Position numbers and translations under genes: made by a program. The notes beneath the pieces are model-generated. The model was not told the origin of the DNA, searched no databases, and saw nothing but the letters and a program-made list of their open reading frames with translations. Source: Notolepis coatsorum (taxonomy: Eukaryota; Chordata; Actinopteri; Aulopiformes; Paralepididae). From it: a stretch of 64,000 nt of DNA. Positions 24,000 to 35,167 of this stretch are shown one piece after another; within the stretch, counting starts at the first letter, position 1; each line of letters begins with the position of its first letter. Location of the stretch: contig OZ020588.1 in NCBI GenBank assembly GCA_963971535.1, positions 126,434,264-126,498,263 on the forward strand. Reading direction: 5' to 3'.

Positions 24000-24650
24000 A
24001 ATGAAACTTCAAGTAAAATGGCAAAGATTACTGTTATGTTGTGTTAAGAATTTGGGACGTAATGATATGAAATATGAAAGATTCTACTAGTTAAAAGTAA
24101 TGTCTGTGTTTAGAAATGAGATGAAAACTGTGGTACAATTAGGAGAAGAATCTTTGAAGTAAACAAATGAGCCTTGGTTGAATTAAGTGGGAAATATTAT
24201 AATGATAACTAAGTATAGACTGTTTGTAACTATTCAACTTAAGCTAAAAGGACTGTTCTGAGACTTATTACCAAAGTTGGTAAGTCTATTTTTATCTAGC
24301 AAATAGCCCTTTGAGTTGAAACAATGAAAATGGAGCGGTTGGACCAAGTCCCGCCTCCTTTGGGATTTGAACTATGAATGCTGGTGATTGGAGGAGACGA
24401 TAAGTGTGAGGTCATTGATGACCTCACTTTGAGGAGTTTCGGCTGATTGATAAAAGGGGGTGTGGGATTCACAAGGACAGAACAACGGCAACAGAATACA
24501 CCACCCCCACACAGAGGACGGCGAAACGGCAAGCAGAGGAACACGAAGAAGAAGCTTTTTGGAACGAGAAAAGAATCCCTTTGTTGTCAGCAGACAACAA
24601 AGAAAATCAACAACTCAACGATGAAGATTATTATTCTTTAATCTACCTTC
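24000..24650 (+). promoter_or_regulatory. Possible LTR or promoter-like segment
   Basis: 24440-24650 has a TGATAAAAGGGG TATA-like box, a perfect 10-bp-arm hairpin (CTTTGTTGTC-AGCA-GACAACAAAG, 24581-24604) and a short frame ATGAAGATTATT. It abuts the truncated gag-like frame on the opposite strand. No paired LTR or target duplication was found, so this stays tentative. Confidence 0.25.
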
Positions 24651-25010
24651 TTAGTCTAGTATTGGGGAGGTTACACCATCACCTTGACCGTTAGACCGTG
24701 TGCCCTGTGATATACCCTCTTCTGAACCCACAACTTTACTCTGCACGAGCCCATCAGTCACATCTTTCATTTGCAATAAGTATGCCAACCCTGCATCCTC
24801 TAACCCCAGTAAGGACTTACTGTACAGGTAGTCGTTGATACAGTTGAAACACCCTTCTTCATCACCTACGGTGAGGTGGAACCGTTCAGACGCCTCCATC
24901 CCTGGCACTAGCACCAATGCCTCGGCGATGCGAAACAGTTCATCTGCGGGTAGAGTGAGCAGGCTCTTTTTGATGGACCACACCAAACCTTTCCTCTCAC
25001 TGTCTGCCAT
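24651..25010 (-). pseudogene. Retroelement gag-like N-terminal fragment
   Basis: The frame starts at an ATG (25008-25010) with MADSERKGLVWSIKKSLLTL and is predicted to be helical and acidic. A KSLLTLPADELFRIAEAL helix and a CFNCINDYLYSK segment resemble the N-terminal part of gag-like proteins in fish LTR elements. About 340 bases upstream on the same strand is a proline-tRNA primer-binding site, which supports an LTR / primer site / gag order. The frame ends after 119 codons and no pro or pol follows, so the rest was lost or replaced at 24651. Confidence 0.5.
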
Positions 25011-25347
25011 GGCTGCTTCCCGATTCCTTGCACTTGGTAACTCAGTCCAGGATCACTGTAGCGTCTTTATCCTTGATGGGCGGTTCTCTCTACACAGCAG
25101 TCCTTCTTCTTCGTCAGATGGAGTAGTGGACGCAGCTCTCGTTGTCGTCTGGCATCAGATGAGGCAGTCGACACAGCTCTGTGGTTACTCTTCATCAGAT
25201 GAGGCACTTCACTTCGGTTGATACGGCGGAGAACAGCTCCTCCTTCAGTGGACCTTTACACCGGGGGTTGCTTCCTGGTTCATCAGGTCGCTTTTGGTCC
25301 AAGATGTCAGGATCTCTGGATCAGCTTCCATCCCTCAGGTGGCGCTG

Positions 25348-25365
25348 ATCCCGGACGAGCCCTCA
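25348..25365 (-). promoter_or_regulatory. Primer-binding site, tRNA-Pro type
   Basis: On minus it reads TGAGGGCTCGTCCGGGAT, one mismatch from the 18-base complement of the tRNA-Pro 3' end used by several retroviruses and LTR elements. The presumed LTR end (AACA at 25372 on minus) is six bases away. Confidence 0.7.
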
Positions 25366-25823
25366 ATAAACTGTTACAGGTATCAGAATATGGCACCTGG
25401 TAGCAGAGATATATTTACCAATAAAACAGGTTAATGTTTGTTTAGAAGAAATAGAGAAGTCAGATGTGATGTTCTTTCAACGAGGCGTCCCTGAATTATC
25501 TTTATTTCAACAACATTTGTCATCATCATTTGTCATTATACATTTCAACAGCATTGTCCTTTTAAATGTAGTTACCAATCATTACATACTGTACATGTAA
25601 TTACTTATGCCATAATGCATATTTGTTGTGTCTTAATCTAAGCACATGCAAGGGAGAAGCCTCATCTGTTCCTCTTAAGACATTGTTATTTTCCTTGTCT
25701 GTCAAACAGTTCAAATACCATCAATATCTATTAAGCATTCACTATCATCAGTCTATCATCAGTCATATCCCCAATATAGTACACAGAAACACCTTGTACT
25801 TCTGTGTCACTATTATTCTAGAC

Positions 25824-26000
25824 ATATTGGGATGGAGCAGTCTCATCTGTCTCATCTCAACCAAGACCTATTGGGATGGAGCAGTCTCATCTGTCTCATC
25901 TCAACCAAGACCTATTGGGATGGAGCAGTCTCATCTGTCTCCTCTCAGTCTAAACATTGCTATTTGGGATGGAGCAGTCTCATCTGTCTCATCTCAATCT
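25824..26000. repeat. ~44-bp tandem repeat
   Basis: Four copies of TTGGGATGGAGCAGTCTCAT plus CTGTCTCATCTCAA, the last two more diverged. Confidence 0.9.
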
Positions 26001-26235
26001 ACATCAGATCTACACACCGTCTGATCCAACATACATTCCAAAGAAACACCTTGTATCTCTGTGTCACTCTTGTGTGTATTTAACTCCCAAGTTTGGTTGG
26101 GTAATTTATTAACTTGCATCGAAAGTGCATTTGTTATGTATCTATGCTCTAAGCATAACTAGGACTTGCATACAATATAATAGTAACCGTGACAATACAT
26201 CGTAACCATTAGTATATCTACAACTACATGAATAT

Positions 26236-26396
<161 letters not shown>

Positions 26397-26850
26397 CAAG
26401 GGACCAAGCTAACCACCAAGTGTCTAGCTAACGTCCAGCTAGTGTGAGCTAATGTAATTTCCCTCTAACAGTCTTTAACACTTGTACATGTACACAATAT
26501 ATACATTTACTAAACAGCAATTCAACCCAAACAGTATGTACTTCAAAACATAAACCTCCTCACCAAATGGAGATGTAATACCCCAACACTTAACGACCAA
26601 TGTGTTACACGAGGATCGACGCCATTTCATGACGGTCAACTTCTTCAAACAATTCTTTACTCAATGTCTTAAACTCTTAAACTCGACCCAAACATGAACT
26701 CAGTGGGCTCTAGACATTTAGTCTACAATTAACAACATTTCTGTGTGCTTTGTAAAGTATTACCCACCTATAAAACAGGTTAATGTTGGTTAGAAGAAAT
26801 AGAGAAGTCAGATGTGATGTTCTTTCAACGAGGCGTCTCTGAATTATGAG

Positions 26851-27225
26851 AGTGCCCTCGTCATGTTCGCCCTAGACAGCGAAGCTACGGCTTCAAAAGG
26901 TGAAGTAGTTTAACACCAGTCCTATACTGCCACCTATTGACCAAAGTTATATTGTTGTTTTTAGGTGACAACCAATATAATGACACTACCTGGGTTTAAC
27001 AGGGAGAATACAATATAAGCACTCTCAAAACATTGTGACACATCACTAATCAATTACACTAACGTGATACCACTTTAGTGGCCATCACATAATTGTTATA
27101 CTCATTGAGTACCTTCAATAAAGAGTAGATCTGACTACTTTACTGAATTAACAATTACTGTGAATATCTCCAAACCACGCTCACAAACATTGAGTAACAA
27201 TACCTTGGATGATGTAACTGATATG
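26851..27225. other. No gene seen
   Basis: AT-rich sequence flanking the outer nested retroelement on the left. No coding landmarks. Confidence 0.4.
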
Positions 27226-27229
27226 GATA

Positions 27230-27489
27230 TGTGGTATATTCTTAATGAATATCTAAGGTTATTTTACAGTACAATGAGATTGCTATCTGGAAGGAGGAAA
27301 GAAGGTTCTCAATGATTCAAATGGTATTTCTCTACTGATAAATAACTGTTTAGGCCAGGCAAAAGAAGAACTATAGTTCAAACCCATTTATTTGCCTCAG
27401 CGGCTCAGAGTGAATTAAAAGGTTGCTTTTCACATACAAGGATTATCAGAGTACATTAACATGTTTGTCGTGTACAAAGGATCAACATG
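27230..27489 (-). mobile_element. Element D LTR A, first segment
   Basis: Matches 60900-61150 of LTR B closely (shared start TGTGGTATATTCTTAATG). It stops where the hAT element enters. Bases 27482-27489 (TCAACATG) are the left copy of the hAT target duplication. Confidence 0.85.
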
Positions 27490-27532
27490 CAGGGCCGCCT
27501 CAGGGGGTGTGCGAGCAGTGTGGTCGCACAGG

Positions 27533-27554
27533 GCCTCGCGGGAAGGGGGGCCTC

Positions 27555-27601
<47 letters not shown>

Positions 27602-27628
27602 TGCGAGGCCCCCCTTCCCGCGAGGCCC
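27533..27628. repeat. Palindrome around a long A tract
   Basis: GGGCCTCGCGGGAAGGGGGG-type sequence on the left of a ~41-bp A tract (27557-27597) is repeated in reverse complement on the right (about 27598-27628). The fold-back has an A/T apex. Confidence 0.9.
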
Positions 27629-27804
27629 TTTTTCATCACAGACCTAAAATCTAGTTTTGCTTATATGCTTATATATTTCACATTAGACACGTTTGTAGAA
27701 TGTGTCTGACTTGTTCCTGGGTCTGCACCTGGGTCACTATTGGAGCTCTGGGGCTCTGCAGCAGACATACTCTTGGTTTCAACGAAGGGAGTGGTTACTT
27801 ACAT

Positions 27805-28409
27805 CAGTGGTTCCCAAAGTCGGGGTCGCGACCCAAAGGTGGGCCGCGAGCAGCCACGGGTGGGCCGCGAGATGATTTAAAAAAAAATAAAAAATAAAAA
27901 AAAATTATTTTTATTTTTTTTATTTTTTATTTTTTTATTTTTTATTTTTTTTGTCAGGCCACTGAACTTAGAAGCAGGCCAGGACAGTGTTTCTAGTTGT
28001 ATTCTAAAATTCTATTCTATTGTATTCTAAAATGTGACTACCGTATATGGTTTTATATTAACTTAATAAATAAACAAAAATGAAAAATCTACTTATTTCA
28101 ACGAACATTTCAAACTAAATAACAGATTATGCACATAAAACGCTGAAAACAACCGAAGCAACAATAGTATTTTAATGAGGCTATTATTATTATCATTATT
28201 ATTTTGCAACAAGTTAGCCCTCTCATAAATAGCACATATAAATGAATAACTAACTTGAACTAACTTAATAGGATTGAAGTGATATTTGGCTTAAAAAATC
28301 GGTCGCCTGGCAAAAAAAAAAAAAAAAAAAGCCAGACGATGTGCATTGGGCCGCGGCTCTCTGACGCCTTATTTTCTGGGCCCCGGCCTGAAAAGTTTGG
28401 GAACCCCTG
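27805..28409. mobile_element. 605-bp hAT-type element nested in the larger hAT
   Basis: The left end CAGTGGTTCCCAAA and the right end, reverse complement CAGGGGTTCCCAAA, differ at one base. ACTTACAT is duplicated outside (27797-27804 and 28410-28417). Too short to code. Contains an A/T-rich fold-back at about 27875-27955. Confidence 0.9.
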
Positions 28410-28536
28410 ACTTACATCATGTGTAGTACGCCGGCGCGCGTCAGCTGCGTTTGACTATTTCGCGCGTGCAGCTTTTGACTATTATGCTTAGTTATGCCAG
28501 CCAAGACAAAGAGGTCGGTCATTATCAGTCGGTCTG

Positions 28537-29283
28537 TCACCAAGGAACGTTGACGAAAGGCCTCTCGCTGGCGGGACAAATGGCCGGAGCCTTGTCATGG
28601 TGATGTCGGTTAGTAGCTAGCTTAGCTAAAGGCTAACTAGCGTTAGCTAACCTAGAGACAGCGCATCATGCGCATGCAGCCAAGATGAAGAGGATGGTCG
28701 TTTGGCAGATGAACTTCGTCAACTCCACGCGGTTGTCTCCATCCTCTTGGACGTTTGGTGAGTTTTTAACTTATTCTATTAACTCTATTCTATTCCCGCC
28801 GTGGACATCTCTCTCTCTCTCTCTCTCTCTCTGGAGCTAAACTGGCCGACTAGCTGTTGTAGTACTACTAGTAGCTAACGGTGTGTGGCCTGGTGTCAGC
28901 ACCTGTATGTAGCCGCATAGCTTGCTTCTGCGTTAGCTAATGGTTAGCGATAGCCTGGTTGAGCTAACTGTTAGCCAGTTAGCTGTTTAGCTACGACGTT
29001 AGCTGCCGGCTGCGCTCGGCTGGGAACGTTCGTTTGATGCTATCAGTTAGCCTAGAGACTAGTTAGCTGTTAGCTTGTGCTACGACCATTGACATTAGCC
29101 GTGAGAATAGCAGGGGGTTCTGGCACTCTGACTACGACATCATCTTTGACAGAAGATGTAGTCGGGCCTGCACCATGACAAGGCTCCGGCCATAGCATAG
29201 CTTTTTGTCGCGCCAGCGAGAGGCCTTTCGTCAACGTGGAGACCTGTGTTGCGGCCTTTCGCCCTGCGTTCCTTGGTGCAGGT
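28537..29283. repeat. Inverted repeat with ~60-110-bp arms, 570-bp spacer
   Basis: CACCAAGGAACGTTGACGAA, then AGGCCTCTCGCTGGCG and CCGGAGCCTTGTCATGGT on the left (28537-28606) recur as reverse complement at about 29174-29283, with small insertions in the right arm. The spacer is rich in GCTAAC words and has a short CT run (28809-28832). Confidence 0.8.
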
Positions 29284-29765
29284 AAGATTAATGAAAATGT
29301 CATGACATTACCCCACTCTTCCTTCCTTCCCCTCCCGAATGTTTTGTTAATAACAATGTTTTTTTCCAGGCAAAACATATGTTACTTCACAACATTTGGA
29401 GATACGACATGTGCTGTGTGTGAATTCATTGTCTTGGTCGTTTGTGTAGCTTGGGTAGCGTTGGGCCGTTGGCCAAAGCTGTGTGTGGCCTGGTGTCAGT
29501 AGCCTACCTGGCTAGCCTTTAGCTGATGTCGGCCAAATGGCTCCTTGCTGCTTTGTTTTCTCTGGTATAGACCCTCTTCTCTTTGGATTTAAGTGTTGAT
29601 CTTTGTTCTTTTGGATCTATGTATATTCATGTTGCCTTTGTGAAGTTATCTTTTCCTTCTGTTTTGTTCTTTCATTAAAAGTGGAATATCCTTTAGGGGG
29701 TCATCTTTGCTTATCTCTCTCATACATGCTCTCTCTCTAACACACACACACGACAAACACACATT

Positions 29766-29860
<95 letters not shown>
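29766..29860. repeat. (CT)n microsatellite
   Basis: Nearly pure CT interrupted by one CCT step near 29785. It adjoins the A/T tail of the SINE. Confidence 0.97.
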
Positions 29861-29861
<1 letters not shown>

Positions 29862-30360
29862 TCTTTTTTTTTTTTTTTTTTTGTCTTTTTCCCCCTCCAT
29901 TTTCCTCCGATTTTCTCCCATCCCAATGTTAGTCGTATGCCAATTCCCAGTCCCTTCTTGGTCGCTGCGCACTTACCCCCCACAGTCAGATCATCTGGGA
30001 GAGTGGAGGCTACCACGTGCTTCCTCCGACACACGTCCAGCCAATCACCGCTTCTTTTCACCTGGCAGCGCGGATTCTCATCGAGAGGGCGTAGCGTGTG
30101 GGAGGATCACACTATCCCCCTCAAGTCCTATCCGCGCTTAGCAGGCGCCCCGACCGAACTGTAGGAGTCGCTGTTTACAACGACCCGGACCCACCCCGCC
30201 AGCTTCTCCCACCCTCTAATACAGCCAATTGTATTAGTGCAGACGGCCAGCCAAGCTGGTGACAACCCCGGAGCTGTGAGCTGGATTCGAACAGGCGAAT
30301 CCAGCTCACAGCTCCGGGGTTGGTGACGAACGCAATCTCCGCTCGGCCACCTAACCGCCT
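29861..30360 (-). mobile_element. tRNA-headed SINE
   Basis: On minus the element starts GGTTAGGTGGCCGAGCGG and holds a pol III A box (TGGCCGAGCGG, 30339-30349) and B box (GTTCGAATCC, 30283-30292). It runs through an unrelated ~400-bp body and ends in a poly-A tail (T tract 29861-29882 on +). The A box resembles that of Leu/Ser-class tRNAs. A perfect palindrome in the head enlarges the A-to-B spacing. It would have been copied by a partner LINE; none is identified. Confidence 0.75.
30263..30322. repeat. Perfect 27-bp-arm hairpin in the SINE head
   Basis: CAACCCCGGAGCTGTGAGC... (30263-30289) and its exact reverse complement (30296-30322) flank a 6-base loop AACAGG. It overlaps the B box. Confidence 0.97.
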
Positions 30361-30768
30361 CTCTCTCTCTTTCTAACACACACAGTCTGCCTATGGTGGC
30401 CTTTCTCGATGGCTAGGCTGTGCTCGCTGAGTCTGTACCTAGTCAAGGATCTTCAGTCACAGTGCTCAGGTATTCTGCCACTGTGTACTCTCTGTTTAGG
30501 GCCAAATAGCATTTCAATTTCTTTCCAATGTGTCTCTCTCTCTGTACACTGTATATTGACTGTAGAACGGGAGCTCTCTCTCGCTCTCTCTCTTGCTATA
30601 TGTTGACTGTATCATGCCCAGCCTCGGGCAGCGCTATTATTTAAGAAAATGTTGACTGTATGAAAAAAAAAAAAAAATTTATATATATATATATTTTTTT
30701 TACCTTTTGGGGGGGGGGGGGGCCTCGCACAGGGCCTCGCATTTCTCCCAGGCGGCCCTGTCAACATG

Positions 30769-31563
30769 TACATACAACAGTCATTGTTAACATCAATGAA
30801 AATAGAGAATCTACTGTAAGCACTTTTCTCATGAGTAAGCCTGGTTTTTAAGATAAGCATCTACATCTATATATCAAAAACAGTGACTACTCCATCCAGC
30901 TTACTTACATGAAAAATCAGCAGACAGCATTCTCTGGTGGGGGCGGGAGCCGCAGAACTCTGGGGTGTCTGAGCTCCTGAATTAACACTGTTTTGCTCTT
31001 AAATACTATAATTTCCCACCAATATTAGCACATTTTAATAATATGTTTGGTCCAATCCGGTTGGTTCTTCTGTGGGGGCTGTCCCCAATCGATCTCCTGG
31101 GTGGGTGTCTGCCTTCAGTAAACAGAGGAGGGTGCTTTTGATGACCCCCCTCCTTGGCTGCTCAGGTCTTTCTCAGTCCAGGGGGTATTCCACTTAAACA
31201 TTTTACAAAGTCTCTAGTGTATTATGAATTTCTCTTGTCCAGTATTATCACAGTTTTACTCTTGGCTTATATTTTGATATCAAACAGTGATAAAGAATAA
31301 CTTGTTTTGTGAATTAGTTTCCATGACTATCATCCTGTGAATACATTCTGCTCTTTACAAGTCTGGGCTGGGCTGGTCTGCCCTCTGCACCCAGTGGGGG
31401 GCTATCACCATATTAACATACAGTACTCAGTCACGTGTGGGGGTTGAGAATGGCTTTCTCTTGTAACGCCAATACTATTACCTTTGGCTGAGCCTGGCTT
31501 TTACATTATGATTCTCTAATTATTCACACATATTAGTTATGAAATAATGTCAATGTTACCACA
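30769..31563 (-). mobile_element. Element D LTR A, second segment
   Basis: Continues the LTR after the hAT insertion and matches 61176-61942 of LTR B with about 15 scattered differences seen by eye. It has a 32-bp extra block near 31133 (TTTTGATGACCCCCCTCC...). LTR B has about 20 bp (AAGGTTTGCATTCTCAAACC) that LTR A lacks at the hAT insertion point. Confidence 0.85.
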
Positions 31564-32556
31564 TTCCTCACTTTGACAATTCACATTGTCATAAACAGTA
31601 CATTGACTTGATTTCTATACATACTAACCATACATTTTTTTTTTTAATTAAATCATAATTTTTTCCAATTTTCTTTTTTCTCAATTTTCTCATTATTCTT
31701 TGGTACATATCATCAATGAGCTTTTGCTCCTCATGGCTCATTAGCCAGAGGCCCACCTTTTAAAGAACAACGTTTGGATTTGTTGAAAACAATTAAAACA
31801 ATTCTTTAATCAAAAAATTACACATTAAAATATAATAAATCACAAATTTAAAACCCAATTAACCCATAACCTTACCACCTTGTTCACCACAGCTTCAGTT
31901 AGATCGGGGAAGCAGACACTCAATGAAAAGAAAATTCGCTATCCATCCCCACTTTGACCCTAATCGATGTGTATGTTCCTACCCTGCGTTGTGTCTTAAT
32001 TCATCCGCCCTCTGTTTGCGCCTTCTATCAAATCACATGTGCATAAAACAAAGCTCATCAGTATCCGATCAGTCATCTCCCTGTCCCCCACAGTCCAATC
32101 AATACATCATAATTCCTCAGAGACTCCTGTCCACATTTTTCAGCTCAGCCCTCAGGCCGGCTCCGGACCCTCAGGCCAGGTATGCCCCAGGTCCAGTCAT
32201 CTATCATTCCATGACAACCTGTCGTCAGACGAGTCTTTTAGCCTGGACATTTTCCCCAAACCCCATCTGTTCAGTTATTACAACCTGGCCCCACCCGCAT
32301 GGGGTTCTGTAAAAACGGGGGCGAATGCATACAAGAATTCTCCCACCACAATTTGGTAATTGACCACATATTGGACCAAAGAGAAACAGGGAAGATGAAG
32401 CTCTACGTTACCGAGTCGTATATTCTAATGTAATGTATTACCTGCGTCCTCAGAGTTGATCTGCAGTCCCCCCCTCGACTGAGCTGTGAAGAAACAAAGC
32501 ACAAAGCAACTTCTTTTACACAATATTTCAGCATACTTTTAAGAGAAGCCATCATG
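31564..32556. other. Interior of element D, no gene
   Basis: Starts with the presumed polypurine tract (on minus). The remainder has only short frames without family landmarks. Confidence 0.5.
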
Positions 32557-32561
32557 ATAAT

Positions 32562-33084
32562 TGTGCAGCTTTACTCCCGCTGCTGGGGTGAAGGGATGGA
32601 CAGGATGCCACTCAGTTGTAAAAAGGTTTTAATTCTTTCCTCCAACAGGTTACAAACCTTGAAACAAAACACACATTCAATCAATAACTACCACAATACT
32701 ACTATCATTCTTAAAACAAATCGCTTACACACATTCACTCACCAGTTCTCACTCGTTTCCCTTCGCTGCTGTCAAATTCCCCGCAACTTCCTGTTTACTA
32801 GTTTCACTGACACCATGTGACATATCTCGACCAATTACAGCCCACTCCTTGCTACGTCCCTGGATCACATGTGAAATGAATACACCTCCATTCACAACTT
32901 TAACCAAGCATACAGTGCCTCCATACATCCGAAATGACAACATAATTATAATCATAGCTCAACTACCACTAATCAACATTCACATAAACGCACAGCATAA
33001 AAAACAACAAAAAAAAACATTACTTATTTACAACCACAGACTAAAGTGCACCTAAACTCCACCACCACAATAGAAAGCTGCACA
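32562..33084 (-). mobile_element. Element C, left LTR (3' LTR on minus)
   Basis: Begins TGTGCAGCTTT and ends AAAGCTGCACA, 11-bp inverted ends. ATAAT at 32557-32561 is the target duplication shared with 47212-47216. On minus the LTR is preceded by AAGTGGGAGG (33085-33094), a polypurine tract. It is nearly identical to the right LTR split by BEL1. Confidence 0.9.
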
Positions 33085-33320
33085 CCTCCCACTTGGTATC
33101 CTGGTCTTTAGACCCAAGGAGACCACAAACAGATAAACACTCTCCCTTGGTGGTGGACACAAGCCTGTTCAGAGTTGACTCAGGGAATGCTACTCCCTTT
33201 TTAGCTGCCAAACCAAGTTCTCGGAAGGCTGCCCCAAGCTCCCATGCTTCGAGGACAGACCCTCTTTTTGAAGATGAAGAAATGCCCCTTCAAGGACAAA
33301 AATGTCACATATTTATTTTG

Positions 33321-34104
33321 TTACAGCTTGAGTTTGAGATGTAATGTCTTCCATTTATTCTGTGAAACTGAAATCTCAGTTCCATTGCTAACAGGCTGTT
33401 GTAGTTTCCAGCTGCTCAGAGAGCTTCTGTGCTCATATTCCATTCTTCCCAACTGTGCTATTAGACCATTGTTCTCTTCAGCATGTTTCAGCCTTTCAAT
33501 TGAGGCAGAATCCATGACATGGGCAATGGCTGCATCATTCTCCTTCAGCTGTTGACCGACTTATTTGAACGTTGATGCAGTTGATTTGCTCATCTTTGGC
33601 TTGCAATTCATTGTGTAGACAATGATGTTTGTTAACTGCCTCTCTCACTTTATCTGACTCTTTATGGAACTGTACGTGGAGATGCTCCACTTTCTCCTTC
33701 AGGGCAGAGGCCCCTTCACACTCATCATTGTGGATCTTCTCTCTCTCCTCAAGACTGTACTCAGTCATTTGCAACTGTGCTGATACTTTATCCAATTCAC
33801 TTTTTAAAGAATTAATCTCAGACTGATGACTTTCTTGTGACCGTTTCATCATAGTATGTAAAAAGGCCTTTTCTTCCTCTAATGCAACACATTTCTCAGC
33901 CATGGTTAGCGACAAAATTGACAAATCTTTATCAGCACACTCTTTGCTTGCATCAAGTGCTTGGCCTCCTACTCTGCTCTCTCTATGGCTCCACCTCGGA
34001 TTCGCCACTTGTTCACCACTCGGCGGACCCAGCTGATGGCCCCCCCACAGAGCTTGGCCAAGCTGCTGAACCTTACCCACAGCCTCTCTGGCATTGGGCA
34101 ACAC
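33321..34104 (-). pseudogene. Coiled-coil coding remnant inside element C
   Basis: Two frames on minus (33535-34104 and 33321-33515), separated by a frame break, read as heptad-rich sequence: SLTMAEKCVALEEEKAF, EINSLKSELDKVSAQLQ, EKVEHLHVQFHKESDKV. From about residue 55 of the first frame it looks like one continuous coiled coil rich in E, K, L and Q. No RT, RNase H or integrase motif is present, although pol should lie here. It is either a captured host coiled-coil segment or an unusual element-encoded protein. I cannot name a source gene. Confidence 0.45.
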
Positions 34105-34307
34105 CAGGGTTTTGAGCGCCAGACTCGAAACCTCACCAGATTGCTTGGGCTGACTTCTTTCACGCCTCCCACTTTGACCGGACTGAACCCATGGCTTGAG
34201 AGAGAGCCTCCAGTGGGGAGGATCTCTTCCACTCCTCTCGTGACCTTGTCCAGTTTCTGAGCCCTTTTTTTTTTGGTGTTTACCAGCTCGCAGGAGATCT
34301 CCTCCAT
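33969..34307 (-). pseudogene. Frame linking protease and coiled-coil segments
   Basis: Overlaps the previous remnant in another frame. The RFSSLAKLCGGAISWVRRVV part resembles helical linker sequence found after RT/RNase H in BEL-type polyproteins, which would imply that most of pol was deleted. The evidence is one short similarity judged by eye. Confidence 0.25.
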
Positions 34308-35167
34308 GTGATCGCTTTTGCTCTCATAGAGTGTGCAAAATGAGTCTTAGAGTTGTGGATTGACATCTCCATCTCCTCAAACAGATCAGGGTGCATTCCC
34401 CCCACAGTCTTTCCTAGTGGGCCATCCCACAGCACCAGGTCTCCCACTCTCTTCATCCGCTGTGGAGCAAGCCGACCCTCCCGGTGGCTGATCAAGAGCT
34501 CGATCTTCTCTGGCCGGACCAGCTCCTCTGTTTTGACCTCTGGGAAGAATCTTTTAAGCTGCTTCGGGCTGACGACTCTGCCTGCTCGGGCGATTTCATC
34601 CAGGCCATAACAGACTATCTGGTGGGGACTCCATGTGTCCTCTGAAATACGCATCCTGACCATGAGCAGGTACCTTTCTGTCTTGACTCTCACTTTCATC
34701 CCACCAACTCCATGCACAACCAACCTTATCTTCTCCCCTCTCAGTCTGAGTCTTTTGGCAGCTTGGTGGGTTATGTAGTTGGTGTCGGACACAAGGTCTA
34801 CTAGGGTCCCAATAGTTTGCCCTCCGTTTGTCATGACCTCCATGATCATCATAAGCACAGGATGCTCCCTCAGGCAATTTTTTCCACGGAGACTACCACC
34901 CTTACTGCTTGTGCTCATTGACACTGTTGTTTGGTTGGTGAATGCCCTTAAAATCTGGTCCGCTGCTTCAGGGGAGACGTTAGCAAGTGCCTTCTGTTGC
35001 TCTTCTGAGAGTGTTCCCGTGTTTACGCCGCTTGTTTCCACCCTTTGCTTTCCCATTCTCCTCTCCTTTTTGCCCTCCTTCTGCAGAGCACATGAGGTAG
35101 TGGTGGTCGGAGGTCTCTCCCTTTTGGCAGCACTTCCTGCAAAGGAACCTGTCGCTGCATTCTCCAT
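34280..35167 (-). pseudogene. BEL/Pao-type aspartic protease region of element C
   Basis: The 295-codon frame holds GTLVDLVSDTNYITHQAAKR, where an active-site Asp is expected in a D-[ST]-G/S context; here it reads DLVSD. A VVHGVGGMKV flap-like segment, CYGLDEIA and then LLISHREGRLAPQ follow, as in the A17-type protease block of BEL/Pao polyproteins. It would process Gag-Pol. RT, RNase H and integrase are absent downstream. It overlaps the gag frame at 34980-35167 in a different phase, so a frameshift joins them. Confidence 0.65.

Larger units (their letters stand above)
27490..30760. mobile_element. hAT element, 3.3 kb, inserted in LTR A
   Basis: The ends CAGGGCCGCCT (27490) and AGGCGGCCCTG (ending 30760) are perfect inverted repeats of 11 bp. 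TCAACATG occurs on both sides (27482-27489 and 30761-30768), the 8-bp hAT duplication. LTR sequence resumes immediately after it. No transposase frame is visible. It carries a nested small hAT, a SINE, CT microsatellites and fold-back structures. Confidence 0.9.

Noticed and set aside
28680..28770. Host first exon starting ATGAAGAGGATGGTCG with a GTGAGT donor
   Set aside because: Lies wholly inside a hAT element next to its own inverted repeat. The frame is short and no acceptor or second exon was seen.
30263..30349. Functional tRNA gene
   Set aside because: A and B boxes are present, but the arms do not form a cloverleaf and a SINE body and A tail follow, so it is a SINE head.
27230..31563. 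Two independent solo LTRs instead of one element D
   Set aside because: Neither LTR has its own flanking duplication, while the outer flanks share GATA and a purine tract abuts LTR A. The alternative is kept in mind because a 4-bp match is weak.
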